Shown piece after piece: positions 33,093 to 41,321 of a stretch of 50,832 nucleotides of DNA. Below the pieces are notes generated by a model that saw only the letters and a list, made by a program, of their open reading frames with translations, was not told the DNA's origin and did no database searches. Location of the stretch: the NCBI GenBank assembly GCA_020848545.1, contig JADLHZ010000106.1:1-50832 (forward strand), given 5' to 3'. Both the position numbers and the translations under genes were made by a program. Origin of the DNA: Deltaproteobacteria bacterium. GTDB taxonomy: Bacteria > Myxococcota > JADLHZ01. Within the stretch, counting starts at the first letter, position 1; each line of letters opens with the position of its first letter.

Positions 33093-33587
33093 GTGAACGC
33101 TGCATACGCCCACCTCCTCGTTAATCATCTCCCCTTGATGGCCTTCCTCATCGCGCTGCCGCTGCTCGTCTACGCGTTCTTCGCGCGTGAGGCGGTGCAG
33201 GCGTTTCGCGCAGCGGCGATCGTGCTCGTGCTCGGCGGGATCGGCGGCGTGATGTCGCTAAAGACCGGCGAAGAAGCCGAGGACATCGTCGAGGCGATGG
33301 CCGGCGTCGAGACGACGATGCTCCACGAGCACGAAGAGCAAGGCGAGTGGGCGGCGCGGCTCGCCCTCGCTGCGATGATCGTCGCTCTTGGCTCAGTGGT
33401 CCTCGAGGCGCGCAAGCCGCATCGCCGCGGTGCGATCATCGCCGTCAACTTGCTCTTGTGCGCGATAGCGTTCGCCGCGAGCGCGCGGGCGTCCAAGAGC
33501 GGCGGCGAGATTCGGCACGAAGAGGCGCGGCCGGGCTACGATGCGACGAAGCCGCCGGCGGTGCCTGGAAGCCCTGTCGAGCTCTGA
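33093..33587 (+). CDS. DUF2231-like small membrane protein
   Basis: A 164-residue protein with four hydrophobic segments (about 14-30, 38-52, 87-103 and 112-128). It begins NAAYAHLLVNHLPLMAF, and the conserved His in VNHLPL plus HEHEEQGEWA between helices 2 and 3 recall DUF2231-type proteins, some of which are suspected to bind haem. The C-terminal tail is Pro-rich and soluble. GTG 33093 is the start, only 9 nt after the esterase stop, so co-transcription is likely. No function is established. Confidence 0.7.
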   Translation: MNAAYAHLLVNHLPLMAFLIALPLLVYAFFAREAVQAFRAAAIVLVLGGIGGVMSLKTGEEAEDIVEAMAGVETTMLHEHEEQGEWAARLALAAMIVALGSVVLEARKPHRRGAIIAVNLLLCAIAFAASARASKSGGEIRHEEARPGYDATKPPAVPGSPVEL

Positions 33588-33603
33588 GCTCTGACAGCGC
33601 GCT

Positions 33604-34551
33604 TTAGGGCCGAAACGCATCGGTCGCCGCGACCAGCGCCTTCGTGATCCCCGGCTCGAACGCCGAGTGTCCCGAGTCCGGAACGACGATGAGCTCCGCC
33701 TCGGGCCACGCCTTGTGCAGCGCCCACGCGCTCGTCATCGGACAGACGACGTCGTAGCGGCCCTGGATGATCTTCGCCGGGATCTTCCGAATCTTAGCGA
33801 CGTTCGCGAGCAACTCGTCGTCGCGCTCGAAGAAGCCCTTGTTCACGAAGTAGTGGCACTCGATGCGCGCGAAGGCGAGCGCGAACGCGTCCTCGCCGTA
33901 CTTCTTCACGAAGTCGGCGTCGAAGAGCAGCTTCGACGTGCTGCCTTCCCAGATGCTCCACGCGCGCGCGGCCTCGGCTTGCACTTTCGGATCGTTGCTC
34001 GTCAGCCGGCGGTAGTACGCGTGCAAGAGATCGCCGCGCTCATTCTCGGGGATCGGCGCGAGATAGTGCTCCCACGCGTCCGGGAAGAGCTCGCTCGTGC
34101 CCTGCTGGTAGAACCAGTCGATCTCCTGCTTGCGCAGAAGAAAGACGCCCCGGAGCACGAGCTCGGTGACGCGCTCCGGATGCTTCTCGGCGTACGCGAG
34201 CGCGAGCGTGCTGCCCCAACTGCCGCCGAACACCTGCCAGCGATCGATCGCCAGGTGCTCACGCAGCCGCTCGATGTCGGCCACGAGATCCCACGTCGTG
34301 TTCGCCTCCAGGCTCGCGTGCGGCGTGCTCTTGCCGCAACCGCGCTGATCGAAGAGCACGATGCGGTACTGCTTGGGATCGAAGAAGCGCCGTTGCTTTC
34401 CTTCGGTGCCGCTGCCCGGGCCCCCGTGCAAGAACACGGCGGGCTTGCCCTGCGGGTTGCCGGATTCTTCGAAGTAGAGATCGTGCACATCGGAGACGCG
34501 CAGGCGGCCGGTCCGATACGGCTCGATCGGCGGGTACAAAGGATCGCTCAC
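33604..34551 (-). CDS. pip: Proline iminopeptidase
   Basis: A 315-residue alpha/beta-hydrolase peptidase of family S33, which removes N-terminal proline. HGGPGSG forms the oxyanion region, FDQRGCGKSTPHAS follows, the nucleophile elbow is GGSWGS, and the late Asp and His lie in GRYDVVCP and DSGHSAFEPG. Length and motif spacing match characterised Pip enzymes, so the name is fairly safe, though other aminopeptidases share these motifs. It overlaps the upstream B3/B4-domain gene by 4 nt (ATGA at 34548-34551). Confidence 0.93.
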   Translation of the reverse strand: MSDPLYPPIEPYRTGRLRVSDVHDLYFEESGNPQGKPAVFLHGGPGSGTEGKQRRFFDPKQYRIVLFDQRGCGKSTPHASLEANTTWDLVADIERLREHLAIDRWQVFGGSWGSTLALAYAEKHPERVTELVLRGVFLLRKQEIDWFYQQGTSELFPDAWEHYLAPIPENERGDLLHAYYRRLTSNDPKVQAEAARAWSIWEGSTSKLLFDADFVKKYGEDAFALAFARIECHYFVNKGFFERDDELLANVAKIRKIPAKIIQGRYDVVCPMTSAWALHKAWPEAELIVVPDSGHSAFEPGITKALVAATDAFRP

Positions 34552-35198
34552 GCGAGCACCGCTGACGCGACTTCGCCGTGGCAGCGCGCTCGGTAGAGCT
34601 CGGCGAGGCGCTCGGTCGCTTGCCGCGCCGCTGCGAGCCGTGACGCCGGCGCGTAGATCACCGCGAGAACGTCGCGCGCGTCAGGCCCGAGCTTCGTCGC
34701 GAGGGAGTCCTTCACCGCGTTCGCGCAGGGTTCGTCGCCGCGCGCAGTCAGCAAGAGATCCTCGAGCTCGATCGATTGGCCGCCGGCGTTGAAGACGTAG
34801 CTCTCGCCGGTCTTTCCACGGCGCACGTTGAAAGCAGTGACGCCGGCGCGCTCGAGATCGATCAACGAGATCGGCACTTGGGTCTCGAGTGACACAATGT
34901 TGCAGAGATCCACCAAGGCGTTCACCCGCGGAAACTGATTCTCGAGCGCTGCTTGCAGGAGATACTCGCTCGCAGGCTTGCCGCGGCCTGTCGGCTTGTA
35001 CTTGCCGAAGCGCAGCATATCGCGCGCGGCCTTCTTCGCGGCTTCGTCCGCGGCGAGCGCCGGGGCCTTCGCGACCGCAGCGGCGACGAGATCGTCGGTG
35101 GTGCCGGGATCCTGACAGCCACGGGCGAGGACGAGGCCGATCGCGAGGCCGGAAAGATCGCAAGAGACGGAAACGCCGGAGAGGTTCTGTGTGCTCAC
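34548..35198 (-). CDS. B3/B4-domain protein (PheRS beta-like, COG3382 type)
   Basis: A 216-residue protein resembling the B3/B4 editing module of the phenylalanyl-tRNA synthetase beta subunit. Visible features are RFGKYKPTGRGKPASEYLLQ, FPRVNALVDLCNIVSLETQ and VFNAGGQSIELEDLLLTARG, all typical of stand-alone B3/B4 proteins, which are thought to clear mischarged tRNA or act as small ligases. Start is GTG 35198. It is followed by the overlapping pip gene, and lies 105 nt after puuD. Its relation to the purine genes is probably only positional. Confidence 0.85.
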   Translation of the reverse strand: MSTQNLSGVSVSCDLSGLAIGLVLARGCQDPGTTDDLVAAAVAKAPALAADEAAKKAARDMLRFGKYKPTGRGKPASEYLLQAALENQFPRVNALVDLCNIVSLETQVPISLIDLERAGVTAFNVRRGKTGESYVFNAGGQSIELEDLLLTARGDEPCANAVKDSLATKLGPDARDVLAVIYAPASRLAAARQATERLAELYRARCHGEVASAVLA

Positions 35199-35303
35199 GC
35201 GCCGTCCGCTAGCTCGCTGCCGCGCGCTGAAGCAAGGTTCGCAGCATGTGCGAGAGCCACAAGCGGAGCGCCGGGGGCTTCAGCTGCTTGCGAACGCACG
35301 CCT

Positions 35304-36503
35304 TCACTCGATGGCAGCGCCCTGGTCGATCCAACGCTCGAGCGTCTTCCGCTCTTCGTCGGTCATCGCCGTCAAGTTCCCGAGAGGCATCGTCTTCGTC
35401 GTCACGGCGCGCAGCTTGATGAGCTCGCGCTTGTCGCGGATGACCGCGGGCGATTCGAGCACGAGGCCGTTCGGCGGCGCCGCGATGCCCGAGATCGTCG
35501 GCTTCGTGGCGTGGCAACCGGTGCAGCGGAGCTCCATGATTTGCTTCACCGCCGCGAAAGGCACCTTCGGCCCGCCGGGATCGACCGCCGCCGGCGCGCG
35601 CGCGGGCGCCGTCATCACCAGCACGGTGACAGCGCTGACGATCGCCGCGCCGATGACCATGGGGTGCGACTGCCGCTTCGTGATCATCAGCCGCTTCATG
35701 CTGACGCCGAGCACGAACACACACCCGAGCACGAGCCAGCTCAACGCGTGGCCGTACACCGATGGAAAGTGGTTGCTCAGCATCGTAAAGAGCACGGGCA
35801 GCGTGAGATAGTGGTTGTGCGTCGAGCGCATCTTGGCGCGCAGGCCGAGCGTGACGTCGGGCGTCGTCCCCGCCTTCGTCGCGGCGAGCAGCGCCTTCTG
35901 CGAGGGGATGATCCGAAAGAACACGTTGCACGCCATGATCGTGCCGAGCAACGCGCCCGTGTGCAGATACGCAGCCCGCGCGGTGAAGATGCGCGTGAAG
36001 CCGAACGCCACCGCCGTCACCGCGACGAGCCCGAACACGCCGAGCACGCGCAGGTTCTTGGCGAGCGGCGTAAAGCAAAGGGCGTCGTACGCGAGCCACG
36101 CGCAGCCAATGGCAAGGACGGCAGCGACGATCGCCAAACGATGCGAGAGCGGTCCGTCCGCCTCGACCATGAAGCCCGAGCCGCTCATATAATAAACGAC
36201 GACGAGCAAGAGCGCGCCGCTCAGCCAGGTGGAGTAGGACTCCCACTTGAACCAGTAGAGATCCTGCGGCATCTCGCCGGGCTTCAGGTACTTGCGCTTG
36301 TAGACTTCGTAGAAGCCGCCCGAGTGCACCATCCACAGCTCGCCGACGACCGCGTCTTGGCCAGGCTGCTTGCTGCGCTCGCTCGGCGTCAGATGACTGT
36401 CGAGCCACATGAACAAGAACGAGTCGCCGATCCACATGATCGCAGCGACGACGTGCGCCCAACGGACCAATAAATTCGCCCATTCGTAGAAGTGCGCTTC
36501 CAT
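35304..36503 (-). CDS. puuD: Urate hydroxylase PuuD with cytochrome c domain
   Basis: A 399-residue membrane-bound enzyme that oxidises urate to 5-hydroxyisourate and passes electrons to the respiratory chain. It has about eight membrane helices (EWANLLVRWAHVVAAIMWIG at the start, SGALLLVVVYYMSGSGFMV, later LSWLVLGCVFVLGVSM). It ends in a soluble cytochrome c domain with the haem site CTGCH and Met in KTMPLGNLT, which is the hallmark of PuuD. Its ATG at 36503 overlaps the allA stop by 1 nt (TGATG). It is the last purine gene of the minus-strand run. Confidence 0.94.
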   Translation of the reverse strand: MEAHFYEWANLLVRWAHVVAAIMWIGDSFLFMWLDSHLTPSERSKQPGQDAVVGELWMVHSGGFYEVYKRKYLKPGEMPQDLYWFKWESYSTWLSGALLLVVVYYMSGSGFMVEADGPLSHRLAIVAAVLAIGCAWLAYDALCFTPLAKNLRVLGVFGLVAVTAVAFGFTRIFTARAAYLHTGALLGTIMACNVFFRIIPSQKALLAATKAGTTPDVTLGLRAKMRSTHNHYLTLPVLFTMLSNHFPSVYGHALSWLVLGCVFVLGVSMKRLMITKRQSHPMVIGAAIVSAVTVLVMTAPARAPAAVDPGGPKVPFAAVKQIMELRCTGCHATKPTISGIAAPPNGLVLESPAVIRDKRELIKLRAVTTKTMPLGNLTAMTDEERKTLERWIDQGAAIE

Positions 36504-37021
36504 CAGCCTCCTCGCACGATCGTCACGGGCTCGGGGAGCGCCCACTCTTCGCAGTCCTTCGCGCCACCGTCTTCCCACGCGAGCATCACGAGCTCCGCGG
36601 CGGAATCGAGCGCAATGATCGGATGGTGCCAGATACCCGCGTCGTAGTTGAAGCCTTGGCCCGCGGCGCAGAGAAACGCGCGCAGCTCAGAGAGCACCGG
36701 CATGCCGTCAGGGCCGCTCTTACATACGACGACGAGGTAGCGCGCGCATTGCATCGGCACGAACATCTGCGACGAGCACGGATGGCGCTCGAGCAGCTTC
36801 AGCGGAAACGGCAGCGCCTTCGCCTCGGAGCGAAACACAGAGAGGTTCGGCTGCGCGCCGTCTCGCGTGTTGACGAAGCGGCAGGTCCAATCGAAGCGCA
36901 CGGCCGTGCCTTGGTTCGCGCTCTTGCCCGCAGAGACGCCCGCAGAGACGCCCGCCGACACGACTTGGCCGAAGGGCGCGAACGCTTCGGGCGACAGCGC
37001 CTCTGGCACGAGCTCGATCAT
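36503..37021 (-). CDS. allA: Ureidoglycolate lyase
   Basis: A 172-residue cupin-like enzyme that splits ureidoglycolate into glyoxylate and urea, the last step of the pathway here. Family features include RHPCSSQMFVPM, YLVVVCKSG, LRAFLCAAGQGFNYDAGIWHHP and LDSAAELVMLAWED. Residues about 25-35 hold a short SAGV repeat coded by three tandem 12-bp units, an insertion not expected in the family, located before the first core strand. It starts at ATG 37021, overlapping the uraH stop by 1 nt, and ends in the same way on puuD. Confidence 0.93.
   Translation of the reverse strand: MIELVPEALSPEAFAPFGQVVSAGVSAGVSAGKSANQGTAVRFDWTCRFVNTRDGAQPNLSVFRSEAKALPFPLKLLERHPCSSQMFVPMQCARYLVVVCKSGPDGMPVLSELRAFLCAAGQGFNYDAGIWHHPIIALDSAAELVMLAWEDGGAKDCEEWALPEPVTIVRGG
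36926..36961. repeat. Three tandem 12-bp units inside allA
   Basis: GCCCGCAGAGAC occurs twice exactly (36926-36937 and 36938-36949) and once with changes (GCCCGCCGACAC, 36950-36961). On the coding strand it gives a repeated Ser-Ala-Gly-Val. The unit length is a multiple of three, so copy-number change would keep the frame. Confidence 0.7.
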
Positions 37022-37362
37022 CACGAGCCTCGATAGGTGCTGTAACCGAAGGGGCTCAAGAGCAGCGGCACGTGATAGTGCTGCGCCGCATCGGCGACTT
37101 CGAAGACGATGTTCACTTCGGGATAGAAGCCGCCGCCGTGCGCCGCCGACAAGTACGGCGCGACGGCGAAGCTCAGGCGGTAGACGCCGGGCAGCATCGG
37201 GAGCGCGTCTGGGTAGAGCGTCTTGCAACGACCGTCGGTGTCGGTCTCGCCGCTGCCGACGCGCCAATAGCTGCCGTCGGCGCCGTATCTTTCGAGGAGG
37301 ACGATGACGCTCGCTGCGGGCTTGCCGCGGGTGACGTCGAGGATGTGCGTGCTGATGCCCAT
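37021..37362 (-). CDS. uraH: 5-Hydroxyisourate hydrolase (transthyretin-like)
   Basis: A 113-residue enzyme that opens 5-hydroxyisourate to OHCU. It has the HIUase marks: N-terminal STHILDVTRGKPA with the active His, RYG and GRC around residues 25-45, the central FYPEVNIVFEV, HYHVPLLLSPFGYSTYRGS at the end with the diagnostic C-terminal YRGS. Length is typical. It is the first of three genes joined by single-nucleotide TGATG overlaps (uraH-allA-puuD), and follows the unknown gene at 37391 by 28 nt. Confidence 0.96.
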   Translation of the reverse strand: MGISTHILDVTRGKPAASVIVLLERYGADGSYWRVGSGETDTDGRCKTLYPDALPMLPGVYRLSFAVAPYLSAAHGGGFYPEVNIVFEVADAAQHYHVPLLLSPFGYSTYRGS

Positions 37363-37390
37363 TGTCCTCGGGCTATCAGCGACACGCCGC

Positions 37391-38266
37391 TCAAGGCAAC
37401 TTGACGACTTCGCTCATGTGGTTCTGGAAGCCGGCGATGCCGCCGTTCAAGAACGCGTAGAGCTTCTTCGACTCGGCGTCCATGTACCAAGACGTCGACA
37501 TCGCGTCCGGGAAGTTGCCGCCGCCGCTCGTGCCGATGAGCTCGAGCGCCTTGCCCGACTTCGCGTTGACGAGCTTGCCGCCGACTTCTTTGACCGCCGC
37601 GCGATCCGCCGCCGTCGCGCTCTTGATCGCGGCGCTCGCGCGGAAGCCGTGGAACGAGTTGATCCACGGCGGGATGAAGCCGCCCATCGCGCCGATGAAC
37701 GCCTTGCCCTTCTTGCGATCGAGCACGAAGATCTGCGCCGGCGCGTCCATGATCAACGGGCGATTGTACGAGAGGCGTTGCAGCTTGGTGCCGCTCGCGT
37801 CGACGAACTCTTTGCCGTTAAACGCCGGCTCGCCCTTCGAGAGGTTCGAGAGGCCCGAGAGCTCGGCGTAGGTGCCGCCCTTGGTCTCGACGCCGCCCCA
37901 CTTCCTGGCGTTCAAGCGACCGTTCAACACGACGTTCAGGCCCTTCTTGAACGTGTCGGTGAGGTGCACTTCGGTCACCTTCTTGCCGTTCAGGGTGATC
38001 GGCTTGTCCAGCATCAAGAACGAGCCGGCCGGCGGAACTTCGCCGCCAATGCCGCGCACGGCTTCGCGGTTCATGATCGTGCCCGAGAGCTTGGTCCAGT
38101 CGTTGTCTTTGAACTTGGTCTTCGCCTTGGCTTTGACGGCATGAACAGACGCGCCGGTGAAGGTGTCAACCTGCTCGGCCGGGGCTTGGGCCGTGCTGCC
38201 GGATTGAGCTTCGACGGGGGCAGAGGCGAGGCGGGTGAGGCGGAGCGAAAGTGGCGTGGTGAGCAT
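37391..38266 (-). CDS. Unknown protein inside the purine cluster
   Basis: A 291-residue protein that I do not recognise. Residues 1-45 are a low-complexity leader (SAPVEAQSGSTAQAPAEQV) with no clear signal peptide. The remainder is a mixed, beta-rich domain with GGEVPPAGSFLMLDKPITLN, TGGxY-like turns (WGGVETKGGTYAELSGLSNL), FVLDRKKGKAFIG and GGNFPDAMSTSWYMDAESKK. AAGGAA before ATG 38266 is a good ribosome-binding site. GATAAT at 38308-38313 (minus strand) could be a -10 of its own promoter. Its place between the fusion gene and uraH suggests, but does not show, a role in purine use. Confidence 0.65.
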   Translation of the reverse strand: MLTTPLSLRLTRLASAPVEAQSGSTAQAPAEQVDTFTGASVHAVKAKAKTKFKDNDWTKLSGTIMNREAVRGIGGEVPPAGSFLMLDKPITLNGKKVTEVHLTDTFKKGLNVVLNGRLNARKWGGVETKGGTYAELSGLSNLSKGEPAFNGKEFVDASGTKLQRLSYNRPLIMDAPAQIFVLDRKKGKAFIGAMGGFIPPWINSFHGFRASAAIKSATAADRAAVKEVGGKLVNAKSGKALELIGTSGGGNFPDAMSTSWYMDAESKKLYAFLNGGIAGFQNHMSEVVKLP

Positions 38267-38367
38267 GACTGGGTTCCTTTGATGGTGTCGTTTCTTGAAC
38301 GGCGCGCATTATCGGAACCCGGCGCTTACGCGTTGCGTCGATGTGGTGTCGCTTTACGGCGTGTGTC

Positions 38368-39864
38368 TCATTCGCCGAGCCACTTCTCCAAGCGCAGACG
38401 CGCAATCTTTGCTTGTTCTAGCGCGGCGTTCTCGATCTCCTGCGCGCGCGTGTTGCCAACGCGAGCTTCCATCGCTTCGAGGACTTCGACCGCGCTGCGC
38501 CCGCTCGCGCACAGGATGAAGATGAAGCCGTGCTTGTCGACGTATTGCTGATTCAAGGTCGCGAGCTTCTCGGTCGCCTCGCCTTGCAGCCGCGCCTGCT
38601 CGCCCGTCGACCACGCCGCCGACTGCGCGTTCTGCGCCGGCGCCGGCTTCTTCTCGCCGAGCTTCGGGTGCGCGGCGAACGCCTCGAGGAAGTCGGCATC
38701 GCTCAGGCGCCACCACGCAGCGTCCGCGGTCGCGAACAACGCGCGCGCGTTCGAGAACGGGCGCGCCGCGCTCATCTCCGCCACCCACGCTTTGCTTCCG
38801 TTGACCGCGAGGAGCTGCTTCTCCGCGTCCTCTGGGCTGGCCGCGTTGAACGCCATCAGCTTCGCGAGCACGTGCTGCGAGTCGACGGGCTCGCCGAACA
38901 TCCGCAGGCGATTCACGCCGCCGTGCGGGTGGATGTGCACGCGCGCGTGGGTCACGATCATCTGGCGATCCGGATACAAGACGTGGCGGCGGTGCGGCTC
39001 GAGCGGCGTCTTCGCGAGCAGCGTCTTCCACTTCGCCGCAGCGGCGAACGGATCCTTCAGCTCGCGCGCATCCACGGCCTCGATCGTCACGGCCTGCGGC
39101 GCGTTGCCCTTGAAGAAGTGCGTGTCGAGCTCGATGCGCTCGATCATCCCTGGTCGCCCGAGCTGCAAGACAGCCCAATCGGTGCCTGGCGTGCGCCGCC
39201 GCGCCGTCTCCCAGCCGTCGCCCATGTTGACGCCGCGGCCAGGCAGCAAGAGGTTCGACGGCGGCCCGAAGAAGCGATCGCTCACCTTCGCCACTTCGCC
39301 GCCGTTCTCGACCGCCACGAGATCGATCGCGCCGGGCCGCAAGAACGCGCGCTCGCTCGGCTTCACGCGGCCGTAGACGCGCAGGCGGGCCACGCCGCCG
39401 TCGGGATAGATGCGCAATTTCAAATGCGTGAAGCGGCGCGCATCGTCGAGGATGAACTGGTTCGGCGTATGCGGCTTCACCGGCGTCTTCGCGATGATCA
39501 CTTGGTAGCCGTCGTCGAGGGGCGGGGCGCCGTCACCGGCATCGATCCCTTCGAGCTGGATCTCCGCCGGCGCGTTACCGCGAAAGTGCGTGGTGTCGAC
39601 GATGACGCCTTTGATGGCACCCGGGAGCCCGAGGCGAATGACGGCCCAGTCGTGCCCGGGCGTGCGCCGCCGCTGCGACTCCCAGCCGTCCATCCACTTG
39701 CCCTTGTCGGTGTACTTGTCGTCGATGAACACCGGCGCCGAGGCCTTCAGCAGGTTCTCCTTCTCGGCGAAGAAGTCGTCGGTCGCGTAGAGGACGAAGC
39801 CGCCGAGCGAGTCGAGCGCGAGATCGACGCAGCCGTCGAACGCTTCTGGAATCTGCGGGTTCAT
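38368..39864 (-). CDS. Allantoicase fused to OHCU decarboxylase
   Basis: A 498-residue bifunctional protein. Residues 1-335 hold the two repeated allantoicase beta-sandwiches (paired motifs WMDGWESQRRRTPGHDW and GDGWETARRRTPGTDW; HFRGNAPAEIQLEGID and HFFKGNAPQAVTIEAVD), which convert allantoate to ureidoglycolate and urea. Residues 340-498 are OHCU decarboxylase, with the catalytic His in AAHPKLGEK, then EQARLQGEATEKLATLNQQY, KHGFIFILCASG and RVGN/RAQE, which makes S-allantoin from OHCU. The two activities are not consecutive steps: AllB acts between them. Its ATG overlaps the allB stop (ATGA at 39861-39864). Upstream in-frame reading through allB is a shadow. Confidence 0.93.
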   Translation of the reverse strand: MNPQIPEAFDGCVDLALDSLGGFVLYATDDFFAEKENLLKASAPVFIDDKYTDKGKWMDGWESQRRRTPGHDWAVIRLGLPGAIKGVIVDTTHFRGNAPAEIQLEGIDAGDGAPPLDDGYQVIIAKTPVKPHTPNQFILDDARRFTHLKLRIYPDGGVARLRVYGRVKPSERAFLRPGAIDLVAVENGGEVAKVSDRFFGPPSNLLLPGRGVNMGDGWETARRRTPGTDWAVLQLGRPGMIERIELDTHFFKGNAPQAVTIEAVDARELKDPFAAAAKWKTLLAKTPLEPHRRHVLYPDRQMIVTHARVHIHPHGGVNRLRMFGEPVDSQHVLAKLMAFNAASPEDAEKQLLAVNGSKAWVAEMSAARPFSNARALFATADAAWWRLSDADFLEAFAAHPKLGEKKPAPAQNAQSAAWSTGEQARLQGEATEKLATLNQQYVDKHGFIFILCASGRSAVEVLEAMEARVGNTRAQEIENAALEQAKIARLRLEKWLGE

Positions 39865-41213
39865 GACGCGCTCCTTCGGATGAGTTGGCCAGCGTTCCTC
39901 TGCACGATCTTGTCGCCATCGTAGACCACGGTGCCGTTGACGATCGTCGTCTTCACGACGCCTTCGAGCGTACGGCCGATCCACGGCGACACTTTGTGCT
40001 TGTGGCGCAGGGTTTCCGCGCCGACGGTGAACTGCGCCGCGTCGTCCCAGATCACGAGATCGGCGTCTTTGCCGGGCTCGATGCTGCCCTTCCGTTTGCC
40101 GAGGCCGACGAGCTCGGCCGTGTTCTGCGCCGACCATTGTATGACTTTTGATACATCGATGCCACGCGCCTTCGCCATGGTCCACAGCGCCGAGAGGCCG
40201 AGCTGCAACGACGCGATGCCGCCCCACGCGCGCAAGAAGTCGCCGGCCTTCAGCTGCGGCGTGCAGGGAGAATGATCCGAGACGACCATCGACACGATTC
40301 CGCGCTGCAACGCCGCCCAGAGCTGCTCTCTGTTCTCGCGCTCGCGGATCGGCGGCGCGCACTTCCACGCCGTGGCGCCGTCGGCGATCTCTTCGGCGCA
40401 GAAGCCCAAGTAGTGGAGGCACGTCTCGGCGCTGATGCGAACGCCTTCTTTCTGCGCGCGTTCGATCATCGGCACCGCGCTCGCCGACGACAGATGCACC
40501 ACGTGTACGCGCGCTTGGTGCTTGCGGGCCAGATCGATCAAAACCGCGATCGCTTCGTCTTCGGCGGCCTTCGGGCGCGAGCGCAGGTACGTCTCGTAGC
40601 GCTGCGGATCGGCGCCTCGTAGAGCTTGCTCCGCGGCGTCGATCGGCCCCGGCAGCTCCGCGTGCGCGATCAACGGCAGCCCGAGATCGCGGAGCACCGG
40701 CAACGCTTGGTCGATGTCTTTGGCCGTCACGAAGGGAAACTCGTCGACGCCGCTCGGCACCATGAAGCACTTGCAGCCGGCGACGCCGAACTTCGCGAGG
40801 CCAGCGAGCTCGTGCAGATTGTCCGAAATGACGCCGCCCCACAGCGCCACGTTCACGGTTTGGTGGCCTTCGAGCGCGCGCGCTTTCTCCTCGGCCGCGC
40901 GGGCGTTCACCGTGGCCGGGATGCTGTTGAGCGGCATGTCGACGACCGTGGTGATGCCGCCGGCCGCCGCCGCCTCGGTCGCTGTCGCGAAGCCTTCCCA
41001 CTCGCTACGCCCGGGATCGTTGATGTGCACGTGCGAGTCGACGAGGCCAGGCGTCACGAGCCAGCGCCTGGCGTGAATGACCTCGCCGCCTGGCAGCGTC
41101 GCGTCGAGCGGGACGATGTCTTGAATCTTGCCGTCCTTGACGACGATGGTGCCTTCGTCGACGCCGCTCGGCAGGAGGATGCGCTCGGCGCGGATATACA
41201 GACGTGTGCCCAT
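39861..41213 (-). CDS. allB: Allantoinase
   Basis: A 450-residue metal-dependent hydrolase of the amidohydrolase superfamily that opens allantoin to allantoate. DSHVHINDPGR carries the first metal His pair, CKCFMVPSGVDEFP the carboxylated Lys, then HAELPGP, HVVHLSSASA, and SDHSPC with the catalytic Asp. All match AllB. I place the start at ATG 41213, with CAGGGG just before it; an ATG at 41246 is less likely because it lies in a TTGACA stretch that could be a -35. It is the first gene of the minus-strand purine run. Confidence 0.95.
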   Translation of the reverse strand: MGTRLYIRAERILLPSGVDEGTIVVKDGKIQDIVPLDATLPGGEVIHARRWLVTPGLVDSHVHINDPGRSEWEGFATATEAAAAGGITTVVDMPLNSIPATVNARAAEEKARALEGHQTVNVALWGGVISDNLHELAGLAKFGVAGCKCFMVPSGVDEFPFVTAKDIDQALPVLRDLGLPLIAHAELPGPIDAAEQALRGADPQRYETYLRSRPKAAEDEAIAVLIDLARKHQARVHVVHLSSASAVPMIERAQKEGVRISAETCLHYLGFCAEEIADGATAWKCAPPIRERENREQLWAALQRGIVSMVVSDHSPCTPQLKAGDFLRAWGGIASLQLGLSALWTMAKARGIDVSKVIQWSAQNTAELVGLGKRKGSIEPGKDADLVIWDDAAQFTVGAETLRHKHKVSPWIGRTLEGVVKTTIVNGTVVYDGDKIVQRNAGQLIRRSAS

Positions 41214-41321
41214 GCGGCCCCTGCGATTCGACGAAGTCGTGTGCATGTCAACGGTCGGCCAGCCTTGAGCCGCGCACGGATGCCAGGTACGAGAGTCGTC
41301 CCTCACCACCAGGAGACCACC

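Noticed and set aside
39864-41001. An upstream extension of the allantoicase-OHCU frame to 877 codons
   Set aside because: The extension runs across allB in another frame on the same strand and is Arg-rich nonsense. The allantoicase homology begins at MNPQIPEAFDG, after an ATG that overlaps the allB stop.
41244-41249. TTGACA on the minus strand as the -35 of the allB promoter
   Set aside because: A 17-bp spacer leads to AATCGC, which is a poor -10. It is only used here as an argument against the upstream ATG.
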